A stretch of 64,000 nt of DNA from Zea mays (Eukaryota; Streptophyta; Magnoliopsida; Poales; Poaceae): positions 64,746,942 to 64,810,941 of the forward strand of contig NC_050099.1 in assembly GCF_902167145.1 (NCBI RefSeq), written 5' to 3'. The notes under the pieces were generated by a model. That model had not been told where the DNA came from and ran no database searches. It saw only the letters and a list, made by a program, of their open reading frames with translations. This document shows positions 1 through 11,517 of the stretch, piece by piece (the stretch's first letter is position 1; each line of letters starts with the position of its first letter). Both the position numbers and the translations under genes were made by a program.

Positions 1-998
1 TGCTTCAAAAGCTTATATACTAAAATTGATATCATTTAACTTATATGTGCCCAAGCTCGGATTATAGATAATCTGCCCCTCTTGATATTAAATCAAAGTG
101 CATGTCTCCTACAAGTATTCAAAACTTGTATGCACACTTTCAGGGGGAGGTTACTCTATAATCTAAGACTTTGAGACTAATACCTTTTCCAAGTCTATTT
201 CATGTAGTAATCTCATTATAAGGAAAATGAGGTCCCAGTAGAAAGACAACAAGCTTCCAATGCAAATCTACAAGAACTCTTATGTCTCACAAGCCTACCA
301 TTTGTCTTCAAATGGTCCTCCATTGATTTTCAATTGGTAACTTTGAGACTGCATTTGGCATCATTTACATGTCTTCTCCAATATTTTGTTAGATTATATT
401 TCATATCTTATACTTCCCATGTTGCTACATGCATAAGTGGTTAAATCATATTCTGTTACATATGCATAAGGGGAGTTAGTCTAAATCAAATCATGTCTTG
501 CACCTCTATTTTCACATGCCTTTTCCTAATTAGAAGATGTCTGTCAGGGGAGTATTTCTTTGTCTCTAAAGGGGGAGAAAATTCTTTCTAAAGGAGAACA
601 CTCATTTAGGGGGAGTTATAATGTCAAGTTCTTTCAGTTAGTTTTACTTGATAAATCTTTTATGAGGGCAAGTCCTATTTGCTTCCTACATGCTTATTAT
701 GTCTTCCTTTTCGGTGGTTGATACCAAAGGGGGGAGAAGTTTAGGGATCAAAGTAATGAAAATTGTATCAAACACCAAACACCACCAAATTAAAAAATTT
801 ATCCTTCAAGTGGTCTTGGGTCTTTGGTCTAAAATAGGAAGTAAGTGAATTATGGAGTTAGAGGAGGCTTAAGTCCATAATATCACATTGTCGGGACAAA
901 CATGCATCCTAGCAAGTAGATTACATATTTTTATTCAAACGTTTGCTATATTTTCTTGCTTTGGTTGTGTTGTCATCAATCACCAAAAAGAGGGAGAT
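1..998 (+). mobile_element. Sirevirus (Ty1/copia) 3' untranslated region, left-truncated by window
   Basis: This stretch has no supported coding sequence. It carries several separate G-rich polypurine stretches of the GGGGGAG type (near 143, 470, 573, 611 and 731), a habit of Sirevirus 3' non-coding regions. The last tract, at 985-998, directly abuts the LTR that follows. The gag and pol genes would lie left of the window. Family assignment rests on the multi-tract pattern and the following LTR; I saw no protein. Confidence 0.7.
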
Positions 999-2317
999 TG
1001 TAAGGAAAATGGACCCCGGGCCATTTGGCTAAATAAGTTTTGGTGTTTGATGAGCAACAAAACCTGTGGACTAATGAATTTGCTAGTGTTTGTGTTTATA
1101 GTTCACAGGATGCTAAAGTTACTTGGATCAAGGCATTGAGGAAAGCAACACCTCAAAAGAAGACATTATGAAGATCAAGCGAAGTCCAAGAAACAGAGGA
1201 AGTGTTGCCTGCGGACTGTCCAGTGCCACACGCCGAACTGTCCGGTGAACCAGGAACAGTAGCCCAACGGCTAGTTCCACGTGGCAATGTGGAGAGAAGA
1301 CCACCAGACTATCCGGTGTGAAGTCCGGAGTGTCTGGTGTAAAAAGCCTACACGCTAACGGTAGGCTGCAGCGTCAGACCAACGGCTAGGCGCAACGGAC
1401 AGTGAACTGTCAGGTGCACAACCGAACTGTCCGGTGTGCCACAGAGAGCATAACTTTTCTCCAACGGCTAGTTTTGTGTTGGGGGATATAAATACACCCC
1501 CAACCGGCCATTCCAAGGTGTGGGAGACCAAGCAACATTCCAAGTCATATCATAGACATTTCCAAGTGCTCATACACCCAAGTGCTTAATAGAATCACTC
1601 GGTGATTAGCGTAGGTGCTTTGCGAAGTGCTTAGGTTAGTTAGACCGCTTTAGCGCTTGCTCTAGGTGAACCCTAGTTAGTTGAGTGAGTTTAGAAAACC
1701 ACACAACCCCTCGGCTCTTGCGCGAGCCGTTGTAATTGTACCGAGTGGGGCGAGAGTCTTGCGAGACCATGACAACCGCGTTTGTGTCACGGCCGCCACC
1801 GTGTACCGGAGGGAACGAGGCCCGCGACGTTTCGGCCGGAAGCTCGATAGTGGAGACGGCGGGGAGCATCCGAGAGGAGTCGGAAGCGGAGCACCGCTTG
1901 CGCGTGGAGAAGGACCGTGGCTCTCTACGGAGTTACTCAACCGAGGTGCTTGGCCCTCGCGTGGGATTCCATTTGCATAGGGGCACCAACGAGGATTAGT
2001 CGGGACCTTGCGTGGTTTCGGATACCTCGATAAAAATATCGGCATCATCCACAAGAGTTTGCATCTCTACCTTGCTCTTTAGCTTCCGCATTTACATTAA
2101 GCATTTAAGCTTCAATCTTGTATTCATACCTATATTGTTTAGGATTGAAACTTAGCCATTGCAGTAGAGATAGCAACACTTAGATAAAACCTAGTTTGCA
2201 CATTCTAGTTTGTTTATTTGCAAAGGTTTTACTCTAGGGATTTATTTGTGGCCTAGTTTAGAGAATGTTTTATAAGTCCTAATTCACCCCCCTCTTAGGC
2301 GTCACCTATTTCTTTCA
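999..2317 (+). repeat. 3' LTR of a Sirevirus
   Basis: It begins TGTAAGG right after a polypurine tract and ends TTTCTTTCA at 2317. No tRNA-Met primer site follows (sequence continues AAGCC), so this is the 3' and not the 5' LTR. The length of about 1.32 kb fits maize Sireviruses. It holds CCGGACTGTCCGGTG-type palindromic motifs (1210-1440) shared with the other Sirevirus LTRs here, and a TATA box at 1487-1494. Small reading frames inside it are LTR shadows. Confidence 0.8.
1487..1494 (+). promoter_or_regulatory. TATA box of the left Sirevirus LTR
   Basis: TATAAATA lies in a GGGGGATATAAATACACCCC context. This is the same arrangement (palindromic motifs, then a TATA box) seen in the other Sirevirus LTRs of the window. 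Confidence 0.6.
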
Positions 2318-3826
2318 AAGCCTTTTTGTTGTTAATTTTCTCCTTTGTGTATGGAACAAGGCAAGTCAAAGAAAAATCCCAATTTTGATTGATGCCAAAA
2401 AAGAGGGAGGGGCTAGACGAGCTTCTTGATTTTGCATCTTAGGTTGTATGCTCTACAAAGTTTCCTCAAGTTGTTGGACTGTAAAAGAACAAAAGCGCCT
2501 AGCTGCATAATCCTGCCCAAGACACAGCCAGTTGACTGATACTCAAGTTTTACTATAAAACGTTGTCTTTTACTAGTTTCTCCTTGTAGCAATGTAAACC
2601 GCTTACATTTCCTATGACTGAGATAAAATCAAATTATTTACATACTTGTCATAGTGTAAGCCCGCTAACATATTATCTGTGATGCAAAATTGTGTTGGCT
2701 TTGCTTTCCTGTAATCTAGCTTAGAATGGCAACTTACAGTTGGATAAGCATAATCAAAGCTGGCGGTTAGCAACAAAATTTCCTTGTACTAGATATTTTG
2801 GAATTTTGCAACACTAAAGATTTTGTATTTATTCAGTCTAGGTTTGTCTTTGTAGCTTTATAGGTAGCATTGTTCGTCGATTCAAGTTGTTAGTTAAATC
2901 AATCAAGGTCCATCTTAAAAGTTTCATGGTGAAAATCATACACTTTGTGAGATGTGTTATGTCCCTATCTTGTTTCAGTGACTGCATCTAAACTGTGAGA
3001 TGTGTGCAAGATTGGGTTTGTTGTATTTGGAGTTCCTCATAGGAAAATGTGGTCAAATCAGATGCCATGTCCTTGTAACTGAAAAATTTGGTTCGTGGAA
3101 GTTGAACTGTTCAACACAATTACCTCGAGTTATCTTTATGTTTAATCTAAAGATGTGGTGGAGATACAATTCATTCAGGCAAAGAATTGTGGCAATAACT
3201 AGAAGGTAACCAAAAATGGCATGAACAATTTAATTTGTTGTGATTTATAAGAATTAGTTTCTTGCAATTCTACTATTTAGTGACTGAAATAATTCTGGAA
3301 TAGGCAATTGCACAAGTAAGAACAGTGTGCTCTTTTGCTGGATAGAGCAAAGTGCTCGATTCCTATTCTAAAGCAATCTAGAAAAAACTGAAGCTTGGTT
3401 ACAAAACTGGGATGGCCAAAGGTCTTGGAATTGGATGCACTTATGGGATAGCCTACATTTAATAGACCCAGGTATTTTGGTATGCTAGAATCTTCATTAG
3501 GAATGGGTAGACTGACGGTGGAAAGTGAAAGATGTTGATATTATTATAATCTTGTTTCATTTATGTTCCTCGGTCCCCGATTAAGCTATATCTTATGTGC
3601 AATAACTGCTTAATTGTTTCCACAGAAGTCTTGGTTATGCTTTCTCAAACCTTGAAGCCTTTGGTAAAGGAAAGAATTGATGATGAGAATGCCTTGATCG
3701 AGAAAAGAAGTTATATCGATATTGAACTTGTTGCTATTAAATTATGCTGAAAGATGGCATCTTCATGGATAGTATTATTGTAAAGGTTTGAAATAAATGC
3801 ATTTAAAGTCTATTTACATATAAAAA
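2318..3826. other. Unassigned, AT-rich, no supported gene
   Basis: No convincing reading frame is present. One stretch looks exon-like: a pyrimidine tract and CACAG acceptor ends at 3625, followed by about 120 bases open in one frame to a stop near 3750. I do not recognise the product. Because a Helitron-like end follows at 3855, this could be a gene fragment carried by a Helitron, but no 5' Helitron end was found. Confidence 0.3.
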
Positions 3827-3855
3827 TTGTAGCAACGCACGGGCACATACCTTAG
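3827..3855 (+). mobile_element. Degenerate Helitron-type 3' terminus (candidate)
   Basis: The sequence contains GCAACGCACGGGCAC and ends CCTTAG before a T. Maize Hel1-type Helitrons end with a conserved core around GCACG followed shortly by CTAG. Here the final tetranucleotide is altered (CTTAG) and the 5' terminus (TCT..TATTA type) was not found to the left, so this is a relic or a chance near-match. Confidence 0.4.
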
Positions 3856-4723
3856 TAGCCAAAAAATAGCTTCTCATGGAGCATTCAAAGAGGCCTTAGT
3901 AACCAGCCGCGTTGTTACCGTTTCCTAATCACAAGCTTTCTTAATGACAAGCGGCAGCGGGGTTTCCGTGCACGTCAGGTCAGGTCAGTTCGTCTTATTG
4001 TACTTGGTCCACAAAACAATACTTTTTTTTGCTTTTTCTGTGACTTAAAATGGTTCAAGTGTAACCAAACTTATAATAAATAATATTTACTTTTTTATCC
4101 ACAACCGATTTCTTATGAAACATATTTCATAACTAATCTAATGATATTTATTTCATATTATAGAGATTAGTATTTTTTTCATATAACTTTGCTCAAACTT
4201 AGAATTTGGTTGCTTTAGATGCTAGAACTATATTCTTTTCTAGATAGGCAACTAACTACTTATCTCTTCTGCAAAGCTTACTATCTCGACGCATATGACC
4301 ATCATATCCCTCCCGCGGCAACTAACATATGGAGCCCACGAGCAGAATCAGAGAAAACGATACAATATGTTGTATGGAACAAGGGATGGCGGATAGTGTC
4401 TGTTCTGATCTTCTCTTTAATTAGCAAAAATTCAAAAATAAAATATAGTAATATTTAAAGATCTTATTGAATAAACCGCACTAGCGGCACGAGTGGTTGT
4501 TGGTAAGAGCTAAAAGAACAACTGAATATACACTAGTAGAGTACGTATAGTCGCTGCTTTCTGTCAGCTCAGAAGGCCTCAAGAGTTTGAGCATATCATT
4601 GCTATCCAGGCATCCTCCTCGTTTTCGGTTTGTCTTTTCCTCCATGATGACGACTTTCGCCAGTCTGAAGTAGAGTAGTTTACGTTAAAATTGATGTCGC
4701 ACTGCTATCAGTATCGATTCTAA
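3856..4723. other. AT-rich intergenic, nothing recognised
   Basis: Read on both strands. The 79-codon frame at 4219-4458 has no recognisable domain and is probably chance. Confidence 0.5.
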
Positions 4724-5879
4724 GGCCTCGTTTGTTTCTCCTTCACTACACCACAGTTCAATTTTAGCGATCCTCGTTAGGCATGAATTGTTGGTTGCTA
4801 AAAGTTGGAAACTGATGGTTAGTCACTAAATACGTTTATGACCATGTTTCGTTGGGTGCTAAAACTATATAACTTTGGCAACTTACGGTTGGCCGCTATA
4901 GAGTTAGGCTCTGTTTGGGATCTTTATTTCTCAAAACCATAATTTATAATATCACGGTTTAATGTATGTCATGGCATAATTATGATATATTTTACATTAG
5001 CCTAATCCAACACTTGTTTGGAGACATAGTATTTTAGTTGTAGTGTAGGAAAATAGATTAATGTAGTTATGTGCAAGGTCCAAAGTTTTTTTACCTTAAA
5101 AATACCATGGTATTGACAAAATCATGGTTTAAAAATACAGAGCTCTATATGCTCTCAAACATCTTTTGGTCTAAAATACATGGTATGCTCAAATTCCAGG
5201 GTATTGCCTTAGAACTAAGAAAATATTGTGTTTCCAAACAGATCATTAGGTGGACATCCGACAGTTGGTTGTTAAATAATTTGGGCCCATATATTTAGGT
5301 TGGCCAAACTATCGTTCATCACCCAACCGTCACTATCCCCTCCTACCTTTCCATCTGCGAGACTGCGACGGCGGCACATGGATATCCTCGAGCGAGTTGC
5401 AGCCACCCACGGCGCACCTCCGCCAGCTCCAAAGCACGTCGATCGTCGCCCCGAGTCACCAGGCGACCGAGACCCAACCGCCCGCCTCCCAGTTCTGATG
5501 CCCCACAACCAGGGCGGGGCGCCATTGAGCAGAGCTTCGGGCCTCCGTCCAGGCCGCCCGCTAAACTCCTCCCCCTGGCCATTGCACCGAGCTCTACAAT
5601 CCGCCTCGCACCGAAGCGTCGCGAGCTTTTGCTAAGGCGCCGACGTCCAGCTCCACCTAACCATGCATGAGTAATCTGAATCATATCCTTCCATTTAAAA
5701 CATTCATCTTTTTTACTTTGTAACTAACAGACTATCATGCAATTCCAGGAAATGGAAGCCACTTACTGCTTACTTTGACCAAGTGGACAAGCAATAATTA
5801 TGGTGCTCACAATAGAGATACAACATCAAGGCTGCTCTTTTTGCTAAACTTTGGCTCCTAGGAAACCAAACAGGTTGAC
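4724..5879. mobile_element. Harbinger/Tourist-like non-autonomous element carrying a GC-rich island
   Basis: Its ends are imperfect inverted repeats: GGCCTCGTTTGTTTC on the left, and CCTGTTTGGTTTCC reading inward from the right. It is flanked by TAA at 4721-4723 and 5880-5882. It is split by a second MITE at 4907-5245. The right half contains an abrupt GC-rich stretch (about 5340-5640), open in several frames, unlike the AT-rich surroundings. That could be a captured gene fragment, but I cannot name a donor. Ends are inferred by eye and the inverted repeats are imperfect. Confidence 0.5.
4907..5245. mobile_element. Tourist-like MITE (PIF/Harbinger)
   Basis: The 339-bp element has termini GGCTCTGTTTGG and, from the other end, TGATCTGTTTGG, and is flanked by TTA at 4904-4906 and 5246-5248. 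The GGNCTGTTTGG terminus with a TTA duplication is the Tourist signature. It has no coding capacity and lies inside the larger MITE-like element. Confidence 0.7.
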
Positions 5880-5977
5880 TAAAAATTGTATGCTTAAGTT
5901 TAGCACTCATTAACACTTTAGCTACACCAAAGGTACTTACACTAGTAGAAAAGAGCTCAAAGCCTGCGGCACGTTCA

Positions 5978-6260
5978 ACTTTTCACTGGCGGTTTCCGTT
6001 ATCAAACGTCAGTGAAAGAAACAGGTGGGCCCGGTTTTAAAAACCGCCAGTGGAAACCAATTTCCACTGGCGGTTGTCTTAACGCAACCGCCAGTGGAAA
6101 TAGGATGTTTCCACTGGCGGTTGTGTAACACCAACCGCCAGTGAAAATTGATTTCCACTGGCGGTTGTCTTAACTTAACCGCCAGTGGAAACATCCTATT
6201 TCCACTGGCGGTTGTGTTAAGACAACCGCCAGTGGAAATCAATTTTCACTGGCGGTTTCT
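5978..6260. repeat. 5' subterminal motif cluster, nested palindromes
   Basis: About eleven copies of TTTCCACTGGCGGTT (or the TTTTCACTGG variant) are arranged as head-to-head pairs, each pair a palindrome of about 40 bp. The block from about 6053 to 6240 is also one larger imperfect palindrome centred near 6146. Any transcript through it would fold strongly. The minus- and plus-strand frames here are repeat shadows. Confidence 0.9.
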
Positions 6261-6287
6261 TAAGCCAACCACCATTGAACTGTCTGT

Positions 6288-6295
6288 TATAAATA
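6288..6295 (+). promoter_or_regulatory. Candidate TATA box of CACTA gene 1
   Basis: TATAAATA lies about 30 bp past the last motif of the 5' cluster, followed by CCCCTC, a likely transcription start region. An untranslated leader with an intron (acceptor TTTTTTACAG ending at 6992) would lead to the ATG at 6999. Confidence 0.55.
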
Positions 6296-6998
6296 CCCCT
6301 CTTCTTCCCCCGACAGTGAACTGTATGCTCGCAGCCAACTTCCATTGAGGCGATTTTGGAGGTCCAGATTTCACAGAATACATGAGGAGAGGTTTTGATC
6401 TTCATTTTTTGGAAGAAGATTGCTAAGAAAGGTTGGTTTATGTTGCTAATGTCAATTTTTATTCATTTTTGCTCAATTTTAGCCACATTTTGGATCTAGG
6501 GTTTCACCATTTGAGAGAGAAAGTGTGTAGCTAGGTTATTTTCTCTATTCCCTTAAATAAAGTTGTTTAATATGGTTAGATTTTGTCTATCCTCTCTCCT
6601 TTTTCATGGTTAGTTCTCAAATCCAGTTTATCCATGACATATTAAGTTGTTTAATGAATGGTTCATGTGTTGTGTGGAGAGAGAAGAAGATAGGTTTGGT
6701 AATTAAGATTGTTTTTATTAGTTGCTATTAAAGGTTGGTTTAATTATGTTTTAATTGCCAATTATTGTTCATCTTTGCTCAATTTTGGAACTAGGCCTTC
6801 ACCATGTGTTAGAGAGAAGAGTATGGCTAGGAAAATTTGGTTTTATGTTCCTCTTGCCAATTTTTGTTCATTTTCCTCAAATTTAGCCACATTTTGGATA
6901 TAGGGTTTCACCCCTTCATCCTTCCCGACAATAACTATAGCTAGGTTATTTTCTCTATTTGGTTCTTGTGTGTTTATGTTACTTTTTTACAGGTGGTG

Positions 6999-9900
6999 AT
7001 GGAGAGGACATCCTGGATGTATAACTTATCAAGGCTAGATCCATCATACATATCCGAGGTCCATAGGTTTATTGATGTCGCTACAAACCATGCTTGGAGA
7101 ACAAAGACAAAACACATATATTGTCCATGCATGGACTGCAAAAATGCTGCTGTATTTAATGACACAGAACAAATCATATCTCATCTGGTATGCCGAGGAT
7201 TTATGAAGGATTACACAATTTGGACAAAGCATGGAGAGGGTAGCTCTTCGTCTTATATGACTGGAAACCCTGAGAACATCGACGACAGATTTCAGTTCGT
7301 TCACGAGACACACCAACCTCTTCCACAGAGCGAACATGTAGTGCAAAATGTTACTGATCATGGTTACGCTGGAGGAAATGAACATGATAGACCTCATGTT
7401 CTGCCAAGTGTTACGGATGAGGAAGATGCAGAGTTGCTAGAGGCAATGTTGCGTCGTCATACAGATCAATCGATGTTCTTAATGAAAGGTATGGAGTCCC
7501 TGAAGAAGGCAGCAGAAGAGCCTTTGTACGACGAGTCTAAGGGCTGTACCAAAGAGTTCACGACGCTCCGGTCTGTGCTAAAGCTGTTGATGTTAAAAGC
7601 TAGATATGGTGTGTCTGATGCTGGCTTCGATGCGTTCTTGAGTATTATCGCAGACATGCTTCCAAAGGAGAACAAAGTGCCTGCTAACACGTACTATGCA
7701 AAGAAACTAATCAGTCCGCTCACTATGGGTGTGGAGAAGATCCACGCGTGTAGAAATCACTGTATCCTTTATCGAGGTGATGATTATAAAGACTTGGAGA
7801 GCTGCCCAAAGTGCGGTGCAAGTAGGTACAAGACGAATAAAGACTATCGAGAGGAAGAGTGTGTTGCATCCGTGTCTAAAGGGAAGAAGCGAAAGAAAGC
7901 CCAAAAAAAGACTTCAGAATCCACGAGCAAAGAAAAAGAAGTAGACTATTATGCGCTCAAAAAGATTCCTGCTTTGGTGATGTGGTACCTCCCCGTCGTC
8001 GATCGATTGAGGTGTTTGTTCGCTAATCCTGAGGATGCCAGACTTATGAGCTGGCATGCTTCTGATGAGCACAAAAACGATGGGAAGCTTCGACATCCAG
8101 CCGATGGGAAGCAGTGGCAAGATTTCAATGACAACCACCGAGACTTTGCCGATGAACCAAGAAATGTTAGGTTCGCACTGAGTACTGATGGAATGAACCC
8201 ATTTGCTAAGAGGAGCAGCAAGCATAGCACATGGCCGGTGATCCTCACCATATACAACCTTCCTCCATGGTTGATGCAGAAACGGAAGTACATTTTGCTA
8301 ACCATCCTTATTTCTGGACCTACACAACCTGGAGTTGACATGGATGTATTTTTGGAGCCCTTAATGGAGGATATGAAAATATTGTGGGAAACGGGTGTTC
8401 AAATGTTGGATGAGTATCGTAAAGGTTCATTCACACTGAGAGCAATTCTTTTTGTTACGATCAACGATTACCCTGCTCTCTTCACATTATCAGGCCAGTT
8501 TAAGGGAAAGGTTGGTTGCACAGTATGCATTGATGGAACTGCTTACGTATCCCTTGCTGCATCTAAGAAGATAGTTTACATGAGGCACAGACGCTTTTTA
8601 TTGGAAGGACACAGGTACCGCATGCGAAAGATGGATAAGTACTTCGACAATAATGGTGAACTACATTCTACTGCTCCATCGGGTAACAATAGAGGTCATA
8701 GAGTTTTTGAAATAGTCAGGAATATCAAGTTTGTTTTCGGGAAGAAGACAAAAGACGGAAAAACAAGGATGCCAAACCAGCTCCAGGGGCTATATTCAAG
8801 AAGAAGTCTATATTCTTCGAGTACTTGCCTTACTGGAAAGAGTTAGATGTGCGGCATGCGATCGATGGTATGCACGTTCAGAAGAACGTGTTTGAAAGCA
8901 TAATGGGCACCTTGCTAGACATAAAGGGCAAAACAAAAGAAGGGCTCAATTCACGCATGGACTTGGTAGATTTAGGCATAAAAAGGAACTACATCCCGTT
9001 CTTCAAGAAAATGGGAAGTACCATCTCCCAGCAGCAAGCTACAATCTCAATGTAGATGAGAAACATGCGATGTGTGTTTGGCTCAAGAATTTGAAAGTCC
9101 CATCCGGATTCTGCTCTAGCATACGGAGTATTGTGTCAATGAAAGACCTGACAATCACCAACTACAACTCACATGATTGCCATGTCATGCTGACTACATT
9201 CCTACCTATTGCCATCAGGGCTATAAATCCTTTGTTTTTAAAGATGGCAATCACACGGTTGTGCTACTTTTTCAACAGGATTTCACAAAAGGTAATTGGC
9301 CGTGATGAGTTGGCATCTCTTCAGGAATTCGCAGTGGAGACAATATCACAGTTTGAGATGTGTTTCCCTCCATCGTTCTTTGATATTATGGTGCACCTTG
9401 TGGTGCACTTGGTGCCACAAATAGAGGCATTGGGTCCTATGTACTTGCATGAAATGTGGACGTATGACCGTTTCATGTCAATACTGAATGGCTATGTATC
9501 AACCCGTGCTCGTCCCGAGGCATCCATGATAGAGGGGTACTGTACCGAAGAGGCCATTGAGTCCGGAGGTCCATTCTGCAATAGTGTCCTAAAAGACCAG
9601 GTTGCAATAGGTCTGCCTCCGTCACGACACGAGGGTAGACTGTATGGAAGCGGGAGGATGGGACGGAAATCTTTCATCCCACCGGATTACGATATAGTAC
9701 TTGAGGCACATCAGAGCATCCTACAACAGCTAACGATAATGGAGCCATTTATCCAACAACACATCAATGAGCTTCGCGAGCAAAATCCTGGGCATACGGA
9801 TGATTGGGTAATGAAGCAACATAAGCAGCGGTTCAACACATGGCTAATGGTGAAGGACATTCCACGTGGAGAAACAATAGAAGAACAAACCATCAAGGGC

Positions 9901-10494
9901 TTGGCATCTGGACCATCACGCCAGGTCACAACATGGCAAACCTATGACATTAGTGGATTCACATTTTGTACCAAGTCCAAGGACAAAAAGAGCATGTCAC
10001 AAAACAGTGGTGTTCGATGCGAGGCCATAGATGATGAAACTGGTGAGATTATTACATATTTTGGCTTTATTGAGGACATATGGGAACTAGACTATGGTAC
10101 ATTTCAGATCTCGGTTTTCCGATGTCAATGGGTTGAAGACAAACATGTCACGGTAGACAACTATGGGGTCAGAGTTCTTGATCTAAGTAAGGTAGGTTAC
10201 AAAGATGACCCATGGATCCTTGCTAATCGTGCTGCACAGGTCTTCTATGCTGAACAGATCATTTCTAACAATGAGAAGAAAAGCACCGACAAACCGAAGC
10301 ATGTAGTTTTTCCTGGAAAACAACAAGCTATAGGAGTTGATGGTGTATCTGATTTAGAGGATTTTAACCAGTTCAATGACATGTCTCTTTTCATAGACCA
10401 TCCAACCAAGATAAGGAACGTTGAGCGAAGCATCCCACGCAATTCGATGCCCTGGGTACGCCACGATGGACAAGGCAGAACAATAGCTCCCTAG
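6999..10494 (+). pseudogene. TNP2-type CACTA transposase, two frameshifts
   Basis: This would encode a transposase of about 1165 aa. The ATG at 6999 is chosen because a splice acceptor (TTTTTTACAG) ends at 6992 and MERTSWMY opens the family's N-terminal transposase-associated domain (about residues 2-85, with cysteine and histidine residues). The central transposase-21 region follows, with the signature TDGMNPF near 8190 and TINDYPALF near 8460. The part from 9070 on carries DUF4218-like and then DUF4216-like regions. Single-base deletions near 8780 (after NQ) and near 8985 (after GIKR) move the frame from 0 to 2 to 1, so the product should be truncated near residue 590. Short introns are an alternative, but no splice sites bracket the breaks. 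Confidence is high for the family and good for loss of function. Confidence 0.88.
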
Positions 10495-10557
10495 ATTATA
10501 TAGTTGTCATGTAATTGATTATTGTTAGGACATGTCATGTAATTGATTATTGTTAGC

Positions 10558-10580
10558 GACAAACCGAAGCATGTAATTTT
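10558..10580 (+). repeat. Short duplicate of a gene 1 coding segment
   Basis: A 23-base stretch downstream of the stop repeats 10288-10310 of the transposase coding sequence with one mismatch (GACAAACCGAAGCATGTA core). Just upstream, CATGTAATTGATTATTGTTAG occurs twice in tandem (about 10508 and 10535). Confidence 0.7.
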
Positions 10581-10689
10581 ACACGACTTTCTAGAAACAA
10601 GCATTTTGCACTTTGAAAGCAGGGAGGACTATTCGACTAATATATACATATCAGGCAGTAAGAAACAAGCATCTTCAAAGAACATGTTC

Positions 10690-11195
10690 TAGTGACAGAG
10701 GAGGGAGAGAGAGGGAAGAGAGAGGAGGGAAAGAGGAGAGAGAGAGGAGAGAGAGAGAGGAGAGAGAGGAGAGAGAGAGGAGAGAGAGAGGAGAGAGAGA
10801 GGATAGAGAGAGAGAGAGGAGAGAGAGAGGGAGAGGGGAGAGAGAGGAGCTAGGGAGAGGAGAGAGAGGAGAGAGAGGATAGAGAGAGAGAGAGGAGCTA
10901 GGGAGAGGAGAGAGAGGAGAGAGAGAGGGAGAGATAGAGGAGGGAGAGAGAGGGGAGAGAGAGGAGGGAGAGAGGAGAGAGAGAGGAGAGAGAGGATAGA
11001 GAGAGAGAGGAGAGAGAGAGGGAGAGGGGAGAGAGAGGAGCTAGGGAGAGGAGAGAGAGGAGAGAGAGGATAGAGAGAGAGAGAGGAGCTAGGGAGAGGA
11101 GAGAGAGGAGAGAGAGAGGGAGAGATAGAGGAGGGAGAGAGAGGGGAGAGAGAGGAGGGAGAGAGGAGAGAGAGGAGAGAGAGGAGAGAGAGAGA
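10690..11195 (+). repeat. GA-rich array with 191-bp higher-order repeat
   Basis: The purine-rich strand is (GAGA)n/GGA. The landmark GAGCTAGGGAG occurs at 10847, 10895, 11038 and 11086, so the pair spacing repeats exactly 191 bp later. The array is therefore duplicated as a block and is not merely slippage. Arg/Glu-rich frames here are low-complexity artefacts. Confidence 0.85.
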
Positions 11196-11313
11196 AGTAA
11201 TATATAAATATATATATTATGTATACTAAATATATATATTTATATATTTAATATGTACAAAAATTTATATACTTATTGTATGAATATACAATAAAAAATA
11301 ATATACTAAAAAC
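11196..11313. repeat. AT-rich simple sequence
   Basis: TATATA/AATATAT-rich stretch between the GA array and the internal motif cluster. No gene. Confidence 0.7.
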
Positions 11314-11503
11314 ATTTCTACTGGCGGTTGACAATGAAAACCGCCAGTAGAAATTAATTTTTACTGGCGGTTGTCGATGAAAACCGCCAGTAGAAATGGC
11401 CTCCACAGTCTGTGGATGGCATTTCTACTGGCGGTTCTCTATGACAACCGCCAGTAGAAATGATTTCTACTGGCGGTTTTCATTGTCAACCGCCAGTAGA
11501 AAT
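11314..11503. repeat. Internal third motif cluster (TTTCTACTGGCGGTT variant)
   Basis: Eight copies of a variant of the subterminal motif, with T at the fourth position, are arranged in head-to-head pairs as at the element ends. It lies 5.3 kb into the element, immediately before a TATA box. This suggests a promoter-associated binding cluster for gene 2, or the relic terminus of a related CACTA element from which the right half was acquired. Confidence 0.85.
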
Positions 11504-11509
11504 ATCTCC

Positions 11510-11517
11510 TATATAAA
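11510..11517 (+). promoter_or_regulatory. Candidate TATA box of CACTA gene 2
   Basis: TATATAAA begins 7 bp after the last motif of the internal cluster and is followed by a GC-rich leader (about 11540-11672). That leader ends in a good donor (GTAG|GTGAGT at 11673). The layout copies that of the gene 1 promoter. Confidence 0.6.

Noticed and set aside
1636..2054. Frames on both strands in the left Sirevirus LTR
   Set aside because: They lie in the GC-rich part of an LTR and have no counterpart protein.
4531..4545. CACTAGTAGAG as another CACTA terminus
   Set aside because: No subterminal motifs follow and no partner end or duplication was found.
5272..5684. Overlapping frames on both strands in the GC-rich island
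   Set aside because: Both strands are open because stops are rare in GC-rich sequence; no family recognised.
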